Assembly (NCBI GenBank): GCA_030145245.1
Contig: JAQYWC010000017.1
Span: 105,723-169,722, forward strand
Reading direction: 5' to 3'
DNA: 64,000 nucleotides
Source: Desulfobacterium sp.
Lineage (GTDB): Bacteria; Desulfobacterota; Desulfobacteria; Desulfobacterales; Desulfobacteraceae
Shown here: one piece after another, positions 55,255 to 63,277 of the stretch
Numbering within the stretch: the first letter of the stretch is position 1
Layout: each line of letters opens with the position of its first letter
Notes under the pieces: generated by a model
Told to the model about the DNA's origin: nothing
Database searches by the model: none
The model's input: the letters and a program-made list of their open reading frames with translations, nothing else
Translations under genes and position numbers: made by a program

Positions 55255-56459
55255 GATTATCCAGGACCCTGGCCATCTGCGGGGTGGCACTGATCTCCCT
55301 TATTCTTTTTTCGGGCTGCGGCCATAAAACCCCGGTGCCGGTGACCCGGTATACCTCCCTTTCGCTGCTGGCCCCCACCGACTATCCGCGATTCCATGAT
55401 TCCCTTGACCGGGACAGCCTTGAACATTCCCTTGCCCAGAGTCTTGTTTATTTTAACAGGGTGCCTGAATCCCGGATTTATCAATTTGGCGCCGACGGGT
55501 TTGATGCCCGTCACTTGCGGCGATCCATGGAGGTGTTCCTGGATTTTCTCAGGACGGATCCAAAACCGACCGCCCTTGACCGGTTTGTACGGGAGCACTA
55601 TAACGTGTACGGGTCCGTGGGAAACAGGGAGGACGGAGTGCTTTTCACCGGGTATTACGAACCGAGCATGGCGGGCAGTCTCACCCCGGATGATGAATAT
55701 CGGTATCCTCTTTTTTCAGTGCCGGATAATCTGCTGACCGTGGATCTGTCCGCTTTTTCCGATAAATACGATGACCTTCCCAGGCTGACGGCGCGGGTGA
55801 ACCAAAAGAACCAGGTGGTTCCCTACTATTCGCGCCAGGAGATAAACGCCCTTGAGGCCTTTGAGGAAAGGGCCAAACCCCTTGCCTGGGTCCGGAACCG
55901 GACTGACCGGTTCTTCCTCGAGATCCAGGGATCGGGCAGGGTCAACCTCAAGCAGGGAGGGGTGATGCATGTCCACTACAGCACCAAGAACGGTCATCCC
56001 TACAAGGCGATCGGCCGCTATCTCATCGACCAGGGCGAGATTCCAAAAGAGGAGGTCTCCATGCAGAGCATCCGGACCTGGCTTGAGAACAACCCCGCCC
56101 GCCAGGACGAGGTGTTCGATTACAACCCGAGCTTTGTCTTTTTCCGGCAGGAGCAGGGAGGCCCCTTTGGCAGCATCAGTGTCCAGGTGACCCCCATGCG
56201 GTCCATTGCAACGGACCGGACCCTTTTTCCCAAGGGTGCCCTCTGCTTTATTGAGACGGCGGTCCCTTCCCCTGACTCCCATGAAAAACCTGACCTGTGG
56301 AAACCCTTTTCCGGCTTTGTCATGAACCAGGATACCGGTGGTGCCATCAAAGGGCCCTCACGGTGTGATCTCTTTTACGGCAACGGCCGGTATGCCGAAT
56401 TTGGGGCGGGTCATATGAATCACAGGGGCAACCTCTATTTCCTGGTGCTAAGGCGGTAG
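55245..56459 (+). CDS. mltA: Membrane-bound lytic murein transglycosylase A
   Basis: This is a 404-residue lipoprotein enzyme that cleaves peptidoglycan to 1,6-anhydromuropeptides. It has a lipoprotein signal peptide with Cys25 as the lipidated residue (FSGC). The MltA domain is marked by GVLFTGYYEP and FFLEIQGSGRV, and the C-terminal 3D domain by SGFVMNQDTGGAIKGPSRCDLFYGNG. The latter includes the double-psi barrel with the catalytic Asp. It overlaps the rmuC end by ten bases. Confidence 0.94.
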   Translation: MRIGLSRTLAICGVALISLILFSGCGHKTPVPVTRYTSLSLLAPTDYPRFHDSLDRDSLEHSLAQSLVYFNRVPESRIYQFGADGFDARHLRRSMEVFLDFLRTDPKPTALDRFVREHYNVYGSVGNREDGVLFTGYYEPSMAGSLTPDDEYRYPLFSVPDNLLTVDLSAFSDKYDDLPRLTARVNQKNQVVPYYSRQEINALEAFEERAKPLAWVRNRTDRFFLEIQGSGRVNLKQGGVMHVHYSTKNGHPYKAIGRYLIDQGEIPKEEVSMQSIRTWLENNPARQDEVFDYNPSFVFFRQEQGGPFGSISVQVTPMRSIATDRTLFPKGALCFIETAVPSPDSHEKPDLWKPFSGFVMNQDTGGAIKGPSRCDLFYGNGRYAEFGAGHMNHRGNLYFLVLRR

Positions 56460-56478
56460 CAGGCGTTCGTCCGGAAGG

Positions 56479-56697
56479 TTAGAAATGCTTGCAGTTTCGA
56501 TGGCATGCCAGGAATTCGCATACATCGGATACCCCGTTGCAGTGGGTCAGGTTCCGGCCGTTTTGTCTCTGCAGGAAAACTTCGAGCTTTGGGTATACGG
56601 GATATTCGAAATCCAATCGCCGGTTGCTGGTGCCCCGCCTGTCGCTAAAGGAACGTCTGTCATCCATGGCTCGTTTTTCAACATAGTTGGCATTCAT
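56479..56697 (-). CDS. Small basic Cys-containing protein
   Basis: This is a 72-residue protein with an Arg-rich segment (EKRAMDDRRSFSDRRG then SNRRLDFEYP), a pattern common in small deltaproteobacterial proteins. Its C-terminus has four cysteines and two histidines (HCNGVSDVCEFLACHRNC) that could bind a metal. AGGAGG nine bases before the ATG makes translation likely; the longer frame upstream is discarded. The family is not recognised. Confidence 0.6.
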   Translation of the reverse strand: MNANYVEKRAMDDRRSFSDRRGTSNRRLDFEYPVYPKLEVFLQRQNGRNLTHCNGVSDVCEFLACHRNCKHF

Positions 56698-57098
56698 TGC
56701 GGCTGACCTCCTGTCTTTTATTATTGGTTGTAATAAAAACATGGTTGATTGGGTCTGGCTTTTCGCCGATGAGTTTGTTTTTTTCTTTAAAACACTGTTT
56801 CGGGCGGGGTGCGAACGAGGAGTGTGATTCGTATTTACATATTTCAGAGTGTCTATATGAATTCTGTTTAGTGAATGAATACAACTCATATCTCAAAGTT
56901 TCTGACCTGTCAATTAAAAAAAAAGGGGGCAGTTGAAAACCCCTTGTCGTGGATTTTATCTTGCAAATCGCCATCGGGTCGAATATTATTGATGGGTTGT
57001 TAACACATTGTTCCGGGCTTAACTGGCATGGAGATCATATCTCGCGGCCAGGATCCCTTTGACCGGGCCGGGACGACTACAGGGAGATTCATTTACGC
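56698..57098. other. Intergenic region
   Basis: About 400 bases, AT-rich, with no gene that I can support on either strand. It contains a minus-strand terminator-like hairpin (56917-56947) that does not follow any recognised gene. Confidence 0.5.
56917..56947 (-). terminator. Orphan minus-strand Rho-independent terminator
   Basis: On the minus strand AAGGGG pairs with CCCCTT across a loop of about 11 bases and is followed by nine T. The nearest gene that could use it lies on the opposite strand, so it could end a small RNA. Confidence 0.5.
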
Positions 57099-57467
57099 AT
57101 GATTCCGGGGTTTGAAGCCATTGTTGAAGAGAGAATACGCAAGGCACAGAAAAAAGGGCAGATGGACAACCTGCCCGGCGAGGGCCGTCCTCTGCCGGAT
57201 GAAGAGATCGATCCCTCCAACGAATTCAGGCTTGCCCACAAGATCATGAAAAATGCCGGCTTTCTTCCCCCTGGGGTGGAGCTTCGGAAAAAGATCTTCT
57301 CCACCGAGCAGCTCCTTGCATCGGTGGAACCGGATACGCCGGAACAGGCGCGTCTCCAGAAAAAACTCACATTTCTCATGAACCGGCTCAGCATGACGCG
57401 AAACTCCGCGGCAGCGCCGGCTCTTCCTTCCAGGTACAGGAATTCTATCTTAAACAGGATGTCATGA
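57099..57467 (+). CDS. DUF1992 (DnaJ-homologue-type conserved domain) protein
   Basis: This is a 122-residue protein. The conserved segment is close to the start: IVEERIRKAQKKGQMDNLPGEGRPLPDEE, then LAHKIMKNAGFLPPGVELRKKI. This matches the domain called DUF1992 or DnaJ homologue subfamily C member 28. Its function is unknown in bacteria; the short protein has no J-domain. Its last codons overlap the start of the next gene by four bases. Confidence 0.85.
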   Translation: MIPGFEAIVEERIRKAQKKGQMDNLPGEGRPLPDEEIDPSNEFRLAHKIMKNAGFLPPGVELRKKIFSTEQLLASVEPDTPEQARLQKKLTFLMNRLSMTRNSAAAPALPSRYRNSILNRMS

Positions 57468-57961
57468 AAGTAAAAAAGAAAGATAAAGAAGGGATCTTCA
57501 AGAGTCTCTTTGCTGCATATTTTGTTATTCTTCTCCATGTGTTTCTCCTTGCGGGAACGGGAATCTCCGTTGTTCTCTTCAGGGGGGTCTACCACTATCT
57601 TCCCTGGATCATGAGCGGCCTTGCCGCGCTGATCATTGTAGTGTTCTGGATCTTTTACAGAAAGATGAAACAGAGCAGCAGGGATATGAAGGATATCCTC
57701 TCCTTTCCTGAATTCAGGGGGCGGACCGTTGAGGTAAAATTACTCGGCGGGATGGCGACCTTTACTGTCCAGGGCGGGACCAGCGAAGCCATGCCCCTGA
57801 TCGGTCAGGACGGTTTCCAGGGCAGTGCCGGGCCGTTGAGGCTTGCGGCCCCGGAAGAGGGGATTGAGCAGCGGCTGGCAGAGCTTGCGAAACTCTACGA
57901 AGAAGAACTCATCACCAAGGATGAGTTTGACATGGCCAAGAAACGCATCCTTTTTGATTGA
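57464..57961 (+). CDS. Membrane protein with C-terminal SHOCT domain
   Basis: This is a 165-residue protein with two membrane segments (about 16-38 and 46-66), a cytosolic linker and a C-terminal SHOCT motif (LAELAKLYEEELITKDEFDMAKKRIL). SHOCT is a short oligomerisation module. The gene is coupled to the DUF1992 gene and its role is unknown. Confidence 0.8.
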   Translation: MKVKKKDKEGIFKSLFAAYFVILLHVFLLAGTGISVVLFRGVYHYLPWIMSGLAALIIVVFWIFYRKMKQSSRDMKDILSFPEFRGRTVEVKLLGGMATFTVQGGTSEAMPLIGQDGFQGSAGPLRLAAPEEGIEQRLAELAKLYEEELITKDEFDMAKKRILFD

Positions 57962-57996
57962 TACCGGTTACCGGTTATCACAGGATAGTGTTTAAC

Positions 57997-58060
57997 CAAT
58001 TTTCGGAGTGGGCTGTTTTTATATGGCCCTGTCCATTGAAACTGAAGCCCGAAAGTTGAG
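57997..58060 (+). promoter_or_regulatory. Inverted-repeat element upstream of ddl (copy A)
   Basis: CAATTTTCGGA (57997-58007) faces CCCGAAAGTTGAG (58048-58060), with GG.CTGTTTTTATA just inside the left arm. The same order of blocks occurs in copy B at 59037-59102. It lies in the ddl leader and may be a structured RNA or a mobile repeat. Confidence 0.5.
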
Positions 58061-58086
58061 TATTTAATAAACAATTGGGGGAAAAT

Positions 58087-59028
58087 ATGGGAAAGATTAA
58101 GCTTGCGCTGTTGTCGGGCGGTATCTCATCGGAACGGGAGGTCTCCCTGAGCGGCGCCTACCAGGTGTATGATGTTCTGGACAAGGAAAAATACGATATC
58201 ACCAGGTACGATCCGGCCACCGATCTTCTGCAGTTGGTCAAGGATGCAGAGAGCATTGATGCGGCCCTTTTGATTCTCCATGGGCCCTATGGTGAAGACG
58301 GCACGGTCCAGGGGCTTCTGGAACTCCTGGATATCCCCTACCAGGGGGCGGGGGTGCTTGGAAGCGCCCTGGCCATGAACAAGCTTGCATCAAAGCGGAT
58401 GTATGAGCAGGCCGGAATTCCGGTGCCTGCCTACCTGGATTTTGTCAAGGGCGAAAAGGTAGATATCCATGGCTGTGTGCAAACCCTCGGCCTTCCCATT
58501 GTGGTGAAACCCGCATCTGCCGGATCCAGCGTGGGCATGACCATCGTCAAAAAGGAGAAAGACCTCGAGGCTGCCATTGCAAAGGCCTTTGACCAGGACG
58601 AGACCATCCTTCTCGAGGAGTATGTCAAGGGGCTTGAGCTCACCTGCGCCGTTCTCGGCAACCAGGATGTGGAGGCCCTGCCCGTCATTGAGATCATTCC
58701 TGGGGAGGGCCACGAGTTTTTTGATTACGAGGCCAAGTATGTGGTCGGCCGCACCCAGGAGATCTGTCCTGCAAGGATTGAAGACTCGGTGCGGGACAGG
58801 GTTCAGGAGTTGGCGGTTACGGCCCACAAATCCCTGTTCCTCAGGGGGTACAGCCGGTCTGACATGATCCTTTCAGACCAGGGCGTGGTTGTGCTTGAGA
58901 CAAACACCATTCCCGGGATGACCGAAACAAGCCTCCTTCCCCGGGCTGCGAAGGTCGGGGGGTACGCATTCCCCGAGCTCCTTGATCGCCTCATCGAACT
59001 GTCCATGGAAAAGAGACGGGCGGTTTAA
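58087..59028 (+). CDS. ddl: D-alanine--D-alanine ligase
   Basis: This 313-residue ATP-grasp enzyme makes the D-Ala-D-Ala end of the peptidoglycan stem. Conserved motifs are LLSGGISSEREVSLSGA, LHGPYGEDGTVQGLLELLDIPYQGAGVLGSALAM (residues across the usual HGxxGEDGxxQG), VVKPASAGSSVGM and LETNTIPGMTETSLLPRAA. The ATG at 58087 has GGGGG a few bases upstream. A TTG four codons earlier is less likely. The leader contains inverted-repeat copy A. Confidence 0.95.
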   Translation: MGKIKLALLSGGISSEREVSLSGAYQVYDVLDKEKYDITRYDPATDLLQLVKDAESIDAALLILHGPYGEDGTVQGLLELLDIPYQGAGVLGSALAMNKLASKRMYEQAGIPVPAYLDFVKGEKVDIHGCVQTLGLPIVVKPASAGSSVGMTIVKKEKDLEAAIAKAFDQDETILLEEYVKGLELTCAVLGNQDVEALPVIEIIPGEGHEFFDYEAKYVVGRTQEICPARIEDSVRDRVQELAVTAHKSLFLRGYSRSDMILSDQGVVVLETNTIPGMTETSLLPRAAKVGGYAFPELLDRLIELSMEKRRAV

Positions 59029-59036
59029 TATATTAC

Positions 59037-59102
59037 CTCAACTTCCGGAGCGGCTGCTTTTAAACGCTGTTTGTTCCTCAACGTTAACGTCCGAAAGTTG
59101 AG
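59037..59102 (+). promoter_or_regulatory. Inverted-repeat element upstream of purD-purE (copy B)
   Basis: CTCAACTTCCGGA (59037-59049) faces TCCGAAAGTTGAG (59090-59102): 12 of 13 positions are complementary. Interior blocks (CGGCTGCTTTTAAA) match copy A at 57997-58060. The 66-base element begins 8 bases after the ddl stop. Confidence 0.6.
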
Positions 59103-59174
59103 ATGTGACCAATAGTTTGTGATCAATCGTTTGTAACCAATAGTGATAACGAAACAAGGGAGAGATAGATAACG

Positions 59175-60938
59175 ATGAAGATTCTTGTTGTGGGAAGCGG
59201 GGGCAGGGAGCATGCCCTTGCCTGGAAGATTTCCCAGAGTACGATGGTTAATAAGATTTATTGTGCCCCCGGCAATGCAGGAACCCGGCAGTATGCAGAG
59301 TCTGTTCCCATCAAGGCCGACGACATCAAGGCGCTTGCCGAGTTTGCCCTGGAAAACAGCATTGACCTGACTGTTGTAGGGCCTGAGGTGCCCCTGTCCA
59401 TGGGGATCGTGGATCTGTTTACCTCCATGGGGCTCAAGGCGTTCGGACCGGACCAGAGCGCCGCCCAGCTTGAGGCCAGCAAGATTTTCGCCAAGAATCT
59501 CATGCTCAAGTATAACATCCCCACGGCAGAGGGACGCTCCTTTACCGACCTTGAGAAGGCCAAGAGCTATGTCAAAGTGCTCGGTGCACCCCTGGTGGTC
59601 AAGGCCGACGGGCTTGCCGCAGGAAAGGGCGTGTTTGTCTGCAGTACCGAGGAGGAGGCCTTTGAGGCCCTGGATTCTCTGATCAATGAGGATATCTTTG
59701 GCGACGCCGGTTCCCTGGTGGTAGTGGAAGAGTGTCTTGAGGGGGAAGAGGCGTCCTTTATCGCCCTCACCGACGGCAGGACCGTGCTGCCCCTTCCCAC
59801 CTCCCAGGATCATAAGCGGGTGTTTGACAACGATGAGGGACCCAACACCGGCGGCATGGGCGCCTATTCCCCGGCCCCGGTTCTTGACTTCATGCTCAGG
59901 CGCAGGGCCATGGAAGAGGTGATGATCCCGGCTGTCCAGGCCATGGAGGCTGAAGGGTGTCTGTTCAAGGGCGTGCTCTATGCCGGCCTCATGATCCATA
60001 AGGATAAGATCAAGGTGCTTGAGTTCAATGCCCGGCTCGGCGATCCTGAGACCCAGCCGATCCTCATGCGGCTCAAGAGCGATCTCGTTCCCCTGATGGA
60101 GGCGTGCGTGGACGGTTGTCTTCACAGGCACAAGGCTGATATCGATCCCAGGAGCACCCTCTGCGTGGTCATGGCGTCCCAGGGGTATCCCGGCGCCTAT
60201 GCCAAGGGGGACGTGATCACCGGTATTGACGAGGCAGACACGGAGGATACCAAGGTGTTCCATGCGGGCACCTCCCTTGATGGGGAGAGCGTCACCGCAA
60301 CCGGCGGCAGGGTGCTTGGGGTGACCTCCCTTGGCGCCACCGTGGATGAGGCCAGGGACAAGGCCTATGCCGCCTGCGCAAAGATAAAATGGGACAACGG
60401 GTTTTACCGGAAGGATATCGGTGCCAGGGCCATCGCCCGGCTGGGCATCACGCCCAGGGTCGGTGTGATCATGGGAAGCGACTCAGACCTTCCGGTCATG
60501 GAGGAGACCCTCAAGATTCTCAAGAAATTCGAGATCCCCTACGAGGTGACCGTGGCGTCCGCCCACAGAACCCCGGCAAGGGCCGAGGCTTTTGCCTCCC
60601 AGGCCAGGGCAAAGGGCATGGGTGTCATTGTCGCAGGTGCCGGGCATGCGGCCCATCTGGCTGGCGTCATGGCTGCCAACACCACCCTTCCCGTGCTCGG
60701 GGTTCCCATTGATTCTTCGGCCCTGCTGGGTATCGATTCCTTGCTGGCCACAGCCCAGATGCCTCCGGGAGTTCCCGTGGCAACCCTGGCCGTGGGAAAA
60801 CCCGGTGCCGTGAATGCAGGGGTCCTGGCTGCCCAGATCCTCGGCGTCTCTGATTCCGAGATCGCCCGGAAACTTGAGCAGTACAAGAAGGAGATGGCTG
60901 ACAAGGTGGATAAGAAGGCAGAGAACCTTGCCTGGTAA
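59175..60938 (+). CDS. purD: PurD-PurE fusion: GAR synthetase plus AIR carboxylase-type mutase
   Basis: This is a single 587-residue reading frame covering two purine-synthesis enzymes. Residues 1 to about 425 are PurD, phosphoribosylamine-glycine ligase (VVGSGGREHALAWK, ADGLAAGKGV, FDNDEGPNTGGMGAYSPAPV, FNARLGDPETQ). From about 429 a complete PurE follows directly: VGVIMGSDSDLPVME, VASAHRTP, VIVAGAGHAAHLAG and LATAQMPPGVPVATLAVGK. PurE rearranges N5-CAIR to CAIR. These steps are not consecutive in the pathway. No frameshift is needed, so the fusion looks genuine. The usual PurE partner PurK is not in the window. Confidence 0.94.
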   Translation: MKILVVGSGGREHALAWKISQSTMVNKIYCAPGNAGTRQYAESVPIKADDIKALAEFALENSIDLTVVGPEVPLSMGIVDLFTSMGLKAFGPDQSAAQLEASKIFAKNLMLKYNIPTAEGRSFTDLEKAKSYVKVLGAPLVVKADGLAAGKGVFVCSTEEEAFEALDSLINEDIFGDAGSLVVVEECLEGEEASFIALTDGRTVLPLPTSQDHKRVFDNDEGPNTGGMGAYSPAPVLDFMLRRRAMEEVMIPAVQAMEAEGCLFKGVLYAGLMIHKDKIKVLEFNARLGDPETQPILMRLKSDLVPLMEACVDGCLHRHKADIDPRSTLCVVMASQGYPGAYAKGDVITGIDEADTEDTKVFHAGTSLDGESVTATGGRVLGVTSLGATVDEARDKAYAACAKIKWDNGFYRKDIGARAIARLGITPRVGVIMGSDSDLPVMEETLKILKKFEIPYEVTVASAHRTPARAEAFASQARAKGMGVIVAGAGHAAHLAGVMAANTTLPVLGVPIDSSALLGIDSLLATAQMPPGVPVATLAVGKPGAVNAGVLAAQILGVSDSEIARKLEQYKKEMADKVDKKAENLAW

Positions 60939-61581
60939 TCACCAAACAGTAATAAACGTCGATCCCCTTGAGCCCCAAGGGGATCTGATGGAAAGGGCCT
61001 GCCAGATCATAGGGCGGGGCGGGGTCGTTATTTTTCCTGCAAAATGCCTCTACGGCATTGCTGCGGACGCCCTCAATCCTGCGGCCGTCGCCCGGGTGTT
61101 CGAGGTAAAGAGGCGTCCCCAGGATAATCCCATTCTTGTGTTGATCAACCAGCGGCAGGATCTTGAACGCCTGGTGAAAAGGGTTCCGGATATGGCTGTT
61201 GCCCTGATGGACTGTTTCTGGCCCGGTGATGTAACCATCGTGTTTGAGGCCGTGGACGATCTGCCGGGTGTGCTCACCGCCCACACGGGAAAGATCGGCA
61301 TCCGAATGCCCCAGCACCCGGTTGCAAGGGCCCTGATCAAACAGCTGGGAACACCCATGACCGGCACCAGCGCAAACATCTCAGGCGCCCGGGGGATCAA
61401 CCGGGTCCAGGACCTGGCCCCTGACCTTGTCGCCAGGGTGGATCTGGTCCTGGATGCAGGCGAACTCAAGGGGGGTAAGGGCTCCACTGTTGTCGATGTT
61501 ACAGGAGATACCGTCAAGGTGTTGCGTGAAGGAGAGGTGGCCGAGGCCGATATCCTTGGTGCGGTTGCAAATATTCATTGA
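60928..61581 (+). CDS. Sua5/YciO/YrdC (TsaC-like) family protein
   Basis: This is a protein of about 217 residues related to threonylcarbamoyl-AMP synthase, which starts t6A modification of tRNA. NVDPLEPQGDLMERACQIIGRGGVVIFPAKCLYGIAADA is split here as NVDPLEPQ, GGVVIFPAKCLYG and then KRRPQDNP and TGTSANISG. The usual PTET is PAKC, nearer to YciO. The TTG at 60928 keeps the conserved N-terminus and overlaps purD-purE by 11 bases; the ATG at 60988 has a better ribosome site (AGGGG) but removes conserved residues. Function as t6A enzyme or YciO paralogue is open. Confidence 0.8.
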   Translation: MPGNHQTVINVDPLEPQGDLMERACQIIGRGGVVIFPAKCLYGIAADALNPAAVARVFEVKRRPQDNPILVLINQRQDLERLVKRVPDMAVALMDCFWPGDVTIVFEAVDDLPGVLTAHTGKIGIRMPQHPVARALIKQLGTPMTGTSANISGARGINRVQDLAPDLVARVDLVLDAGELKGGKGSTVVDVTGDTVKVLREGEVAEADILGAVANIH

Positions 61582-61586
61582 CAAAA

Positions 61587-61612
61587 CCGTCTCTATTTCA
61601 TAAAAGAGACGG
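61587..61612. other. Hairpin between the YrdC-family gene and tRNA-Leu
   Basis: CCGTCTCT pairs with AGAGACGG around a ten-base loop, with no T-run. It may be a weak terminator or processing site ten bases before the tRNA. Confidence 0.45.
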
Positions 61613-61621
61613 ATAATTCAT

Positions 61622-61708
61622 GCCGGAGTGGTGGAATTGGTAGACGCAGAGGACTCAAAATCCTCCGGGCTTCGGCCCTTGAGAGTTCAAGTCTCTCCTC
61701 CGGCACCA
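61622..61708 (+). tRNA. tRNA-Leu (CAA)
   Basis: Eighty-seven bases fold as a class II tRNA: acceptor arms GCCGGAG/CTCCGGC, anticodon stem GAGGA/TCCTC enclosing CTCAAAA (anticodon CAA, reading UUG), a long variable arm (CGGGCTTCGGCCCTTG) and the T-loop GTTCAAG. Discriminator A and an encoded CCA are present. Its 3' part is duplicated at 62816-62843. Confidence 0.97.
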
Positions 61709-62843
61709 CCGAATATAAAGGCTTTCAGCGATTCTCGTTGAAAGCCTTTTTTAGTTTCATGGATTCACCCACTGTACCTGGAGTTATGTCCGCCTGGGAT
61801 TTCAGGTGATTCTCCTGTTACGGACTGCGGCTCATTCCTGGTCATGGAGATCCGATTGGGTATTCCATCCTTCGTCGTGGGTTGCTTAATTGGTATTAAA
61901 TGGTTGCAATTTCATTCAAATTCCTATATTTCCAATTGTTTTTTAAGGAAGGTTCTCTCTTATGGCAAAGGGATGAATTGTGGAATGGTCGAAGGAGGAA
62001 TTATGACCCATACCGACACATCTTGTAATGCTTATTCTTCATATGGAAGTTTCTGGCATGTAAATGAAACGAGCAGCAGTGAAGAATTTTCCGCAGCTTT
62101 CTCTTCCCTGGATAAGGTTATGAAGCTGGAAGGGAAACAGATAACAAAGGACTCCTTGAGCCGGGTGATTCTGGTAACGGTGGGGTCTTGCCGCTACTAT
62201 GTGAAATTATACTATTCAGGCGGGAAAGGGCTGAGGCGCTATCTGGGGCGAAGCAGGGCGCGTTCTGAATGGGAGAACCTTAAATACTTTGATGCGCTGA
62301 AAATTCAGACCCCAAAACTTGTGGCCTACGGTAGTGAGGTTCGGTTCGGTGTTTTTCGCAGGGGGGCATTGATTACCGAGGAGGTTGCGAATGTGGATGA
62401 TCTGGCCTGTCTGGCCCGGCAGGGCTCTCCCCGGTTTTTGGAAAAGGTCTGGATCAGGAAGGTAATGGTTCAAATAGCCTCCTATACCAAGCGTCTTCAT
62501 GATGCTGGATTTGTCCACAAGGATCTTAAATGGCGCAATATTCTGGTAACCCACAGCGATAATCCCAGGGTCTTCTTTCTTGACTGCCCTTCGGGACGGC
62601 GCGAGTATGGTTTTATGCTGAAACGGGGAATTATAAAGGATTTGGCCTGTCTGGACACGTTGGCCAAGGATCGGCTGCCGGCCAGGGATCGTTTATGGTT
62701 CTACAAAGCCTATACCGGACAGGACCGGATTCGTGCTGCTGACAGGTGGATGATTGGAAAAATCCTCGCTTTTTTTGAGAAACGAAGGATGCGCCATCGG
62801 GAACCCTGGCGGTTTGAGTTCAAGTCTTTTCTCCGGCACCACC
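61683..62843. mobile_element. Putative tRNA-Leu-targeted insertion (island remnant) flanked by direct repeats
   Basis: The 28 bases at 61683-61710, the 3' end of tRNA-Leu plus two bases, recur at 62816-62843 with two C-to-T differences. A copy of a tRNA 3' end at the far side of a segment is the usual trace of site-specific integration (attL/attR). The 1.1 kb between holds one gene, a WaaP-like kinase, whose last codons use the second repeat. No integrase remains. The segment is AT-richer than DNA to its left. Confidence 0.6.
61717..61752 (+). terminator. Terminator after tRNA-Leu
   Basis: AAAGGCTTTCA and TGAAAGCCTTT form an 11-base-pair stem with an 11-base loop, followed by a T-run. It is the expected end of the tRNA transcript. 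Confidence 0.85.
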
Positions 62844-62848
62844 ACTGA
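62003..62848 (+). CDS. Kdo/WaaP family lipopolysaccharide-kinase-like protein
   Basis: This is a protein of about 281 residues with a protein-kinase-like fold as in Kdo kinase and WaaP, which phosphorylate LPS core sugars. Seen are YYVKLYY (nucleotide Lys), LITEEVANVDDL, the catalytic loop HDAGFVHKDLKWRNILV (Asp and Asn in place) and FFLDCPSGRR (metal Asp). The ATG at 62003 is preceded by GGAGG four bases away. The reading frame ends in the duplicated tRNA 3' sequence (FLRHHH). It is the only gene between the two repeats, AT-richer than its left neighbours, so probably acquired cargo. Confidence 0.82.
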   Translation: MTHTDTSCNAYSSYGSFWHVNETSSSEEFSAAFSSLDKVMKLEGKQITKDSLSRVILVTVGSCRYYVKLYYSGGKGLRRYLGRSRARSEWENLKYFDALKIQTPKLVAYGSEVRFGVFRRGALITEEVANVDDLACLARQGSPRFLEKVWIRKVMVQIASYTKRLHDAGFVHKDLKWRNILVTHSDNPRVFFLDCPSGRREYGFMLKRGIIKDLACLDTLAKDRLPARDRLWFYKAYTGQDRIRAADRWMIGKILAFFEKRRMRHREPWRFEFKSFLRHHH

Positions 62849-62871
62849 AAAGGCTGGCTCCCATGTCCACC

Positions 62872-62901
62872 GGATCTTTTGTAATGTAAAAGATCCTTTT
62901 T
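62872..62901 (+). terminator. Terminator after the kinase gene
   Basis: GGATCTTTT and AAAAGATCC form a nine-base-pair perfect stem with a seven-base loop, followed by five T. Confidence 0.8.
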
Positions 62902-62982
62902 GATTTCGTATCAGAATAACATGTGGAAGCCATATGGCTTTTCTGATAGAAAAAATGTATCGTATCTGGAAAAGGAGCGTGT

Positions 62983-63273
62983 ATGTTTTTTGTATCGCTA
63001 ACTTATAAATGTCCGCTTGAAGAGGTGGACAAGCATCTTGATGCCCATGTCGCCTATTTGAAACAAGAATACGACAATGGGAATTTTATTGCCTCGGGTA
63101 GGAAAATTCCGAGAACAGGCGGTATTATTTTAGCCACTGTTGAAAAACGAAACCAACTGCAAACCATTATAGGAAAGGACCCTTTTTATCGAGCCGGTAT
63201 TGCGGAATACGATATTACGGAGTTTGTTCCCAGTATGGTCGCGGAAGGGTTTGAAAAACTAAGGGAGCTGTAG
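62983..63273 (+). CDS. YciI-like protein
   Basis: This is a 96-residue protein of the YciI/dimeric ferredoxin-like superfamily: MFFVSLTYKCPLEEVDKHLDAHVAYLKQ contains the conserved HxxxL/H region; FIASGRKIPRTGGIILATV and DPFYRAGIAEYDITEF follow as in the family. The reaction is unknown for most members. AAAGGAG precedes the ATG. It lies four bases before the acetyltransferase gene, so the two are co-transcribed. Confidence 0.85.
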   Translation: MFFVSLTYKCPLEEVDKHLDAHVAYLKQEYDNGNFIASGRKIPRTGGIILATVEKRNQLQTIIGKDPFYRAGIAEYDITEFVPSMVAEGFEKLREL

Positions 63274-63277
63274 GCTG

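Noticed and set aside
61844..62002. Longer N-terminus for the kinase gene
   Set aside because: The upstream in-frame part has no ribosome site and no kinase similarity; GGAGG precedes the ATG at 62003.
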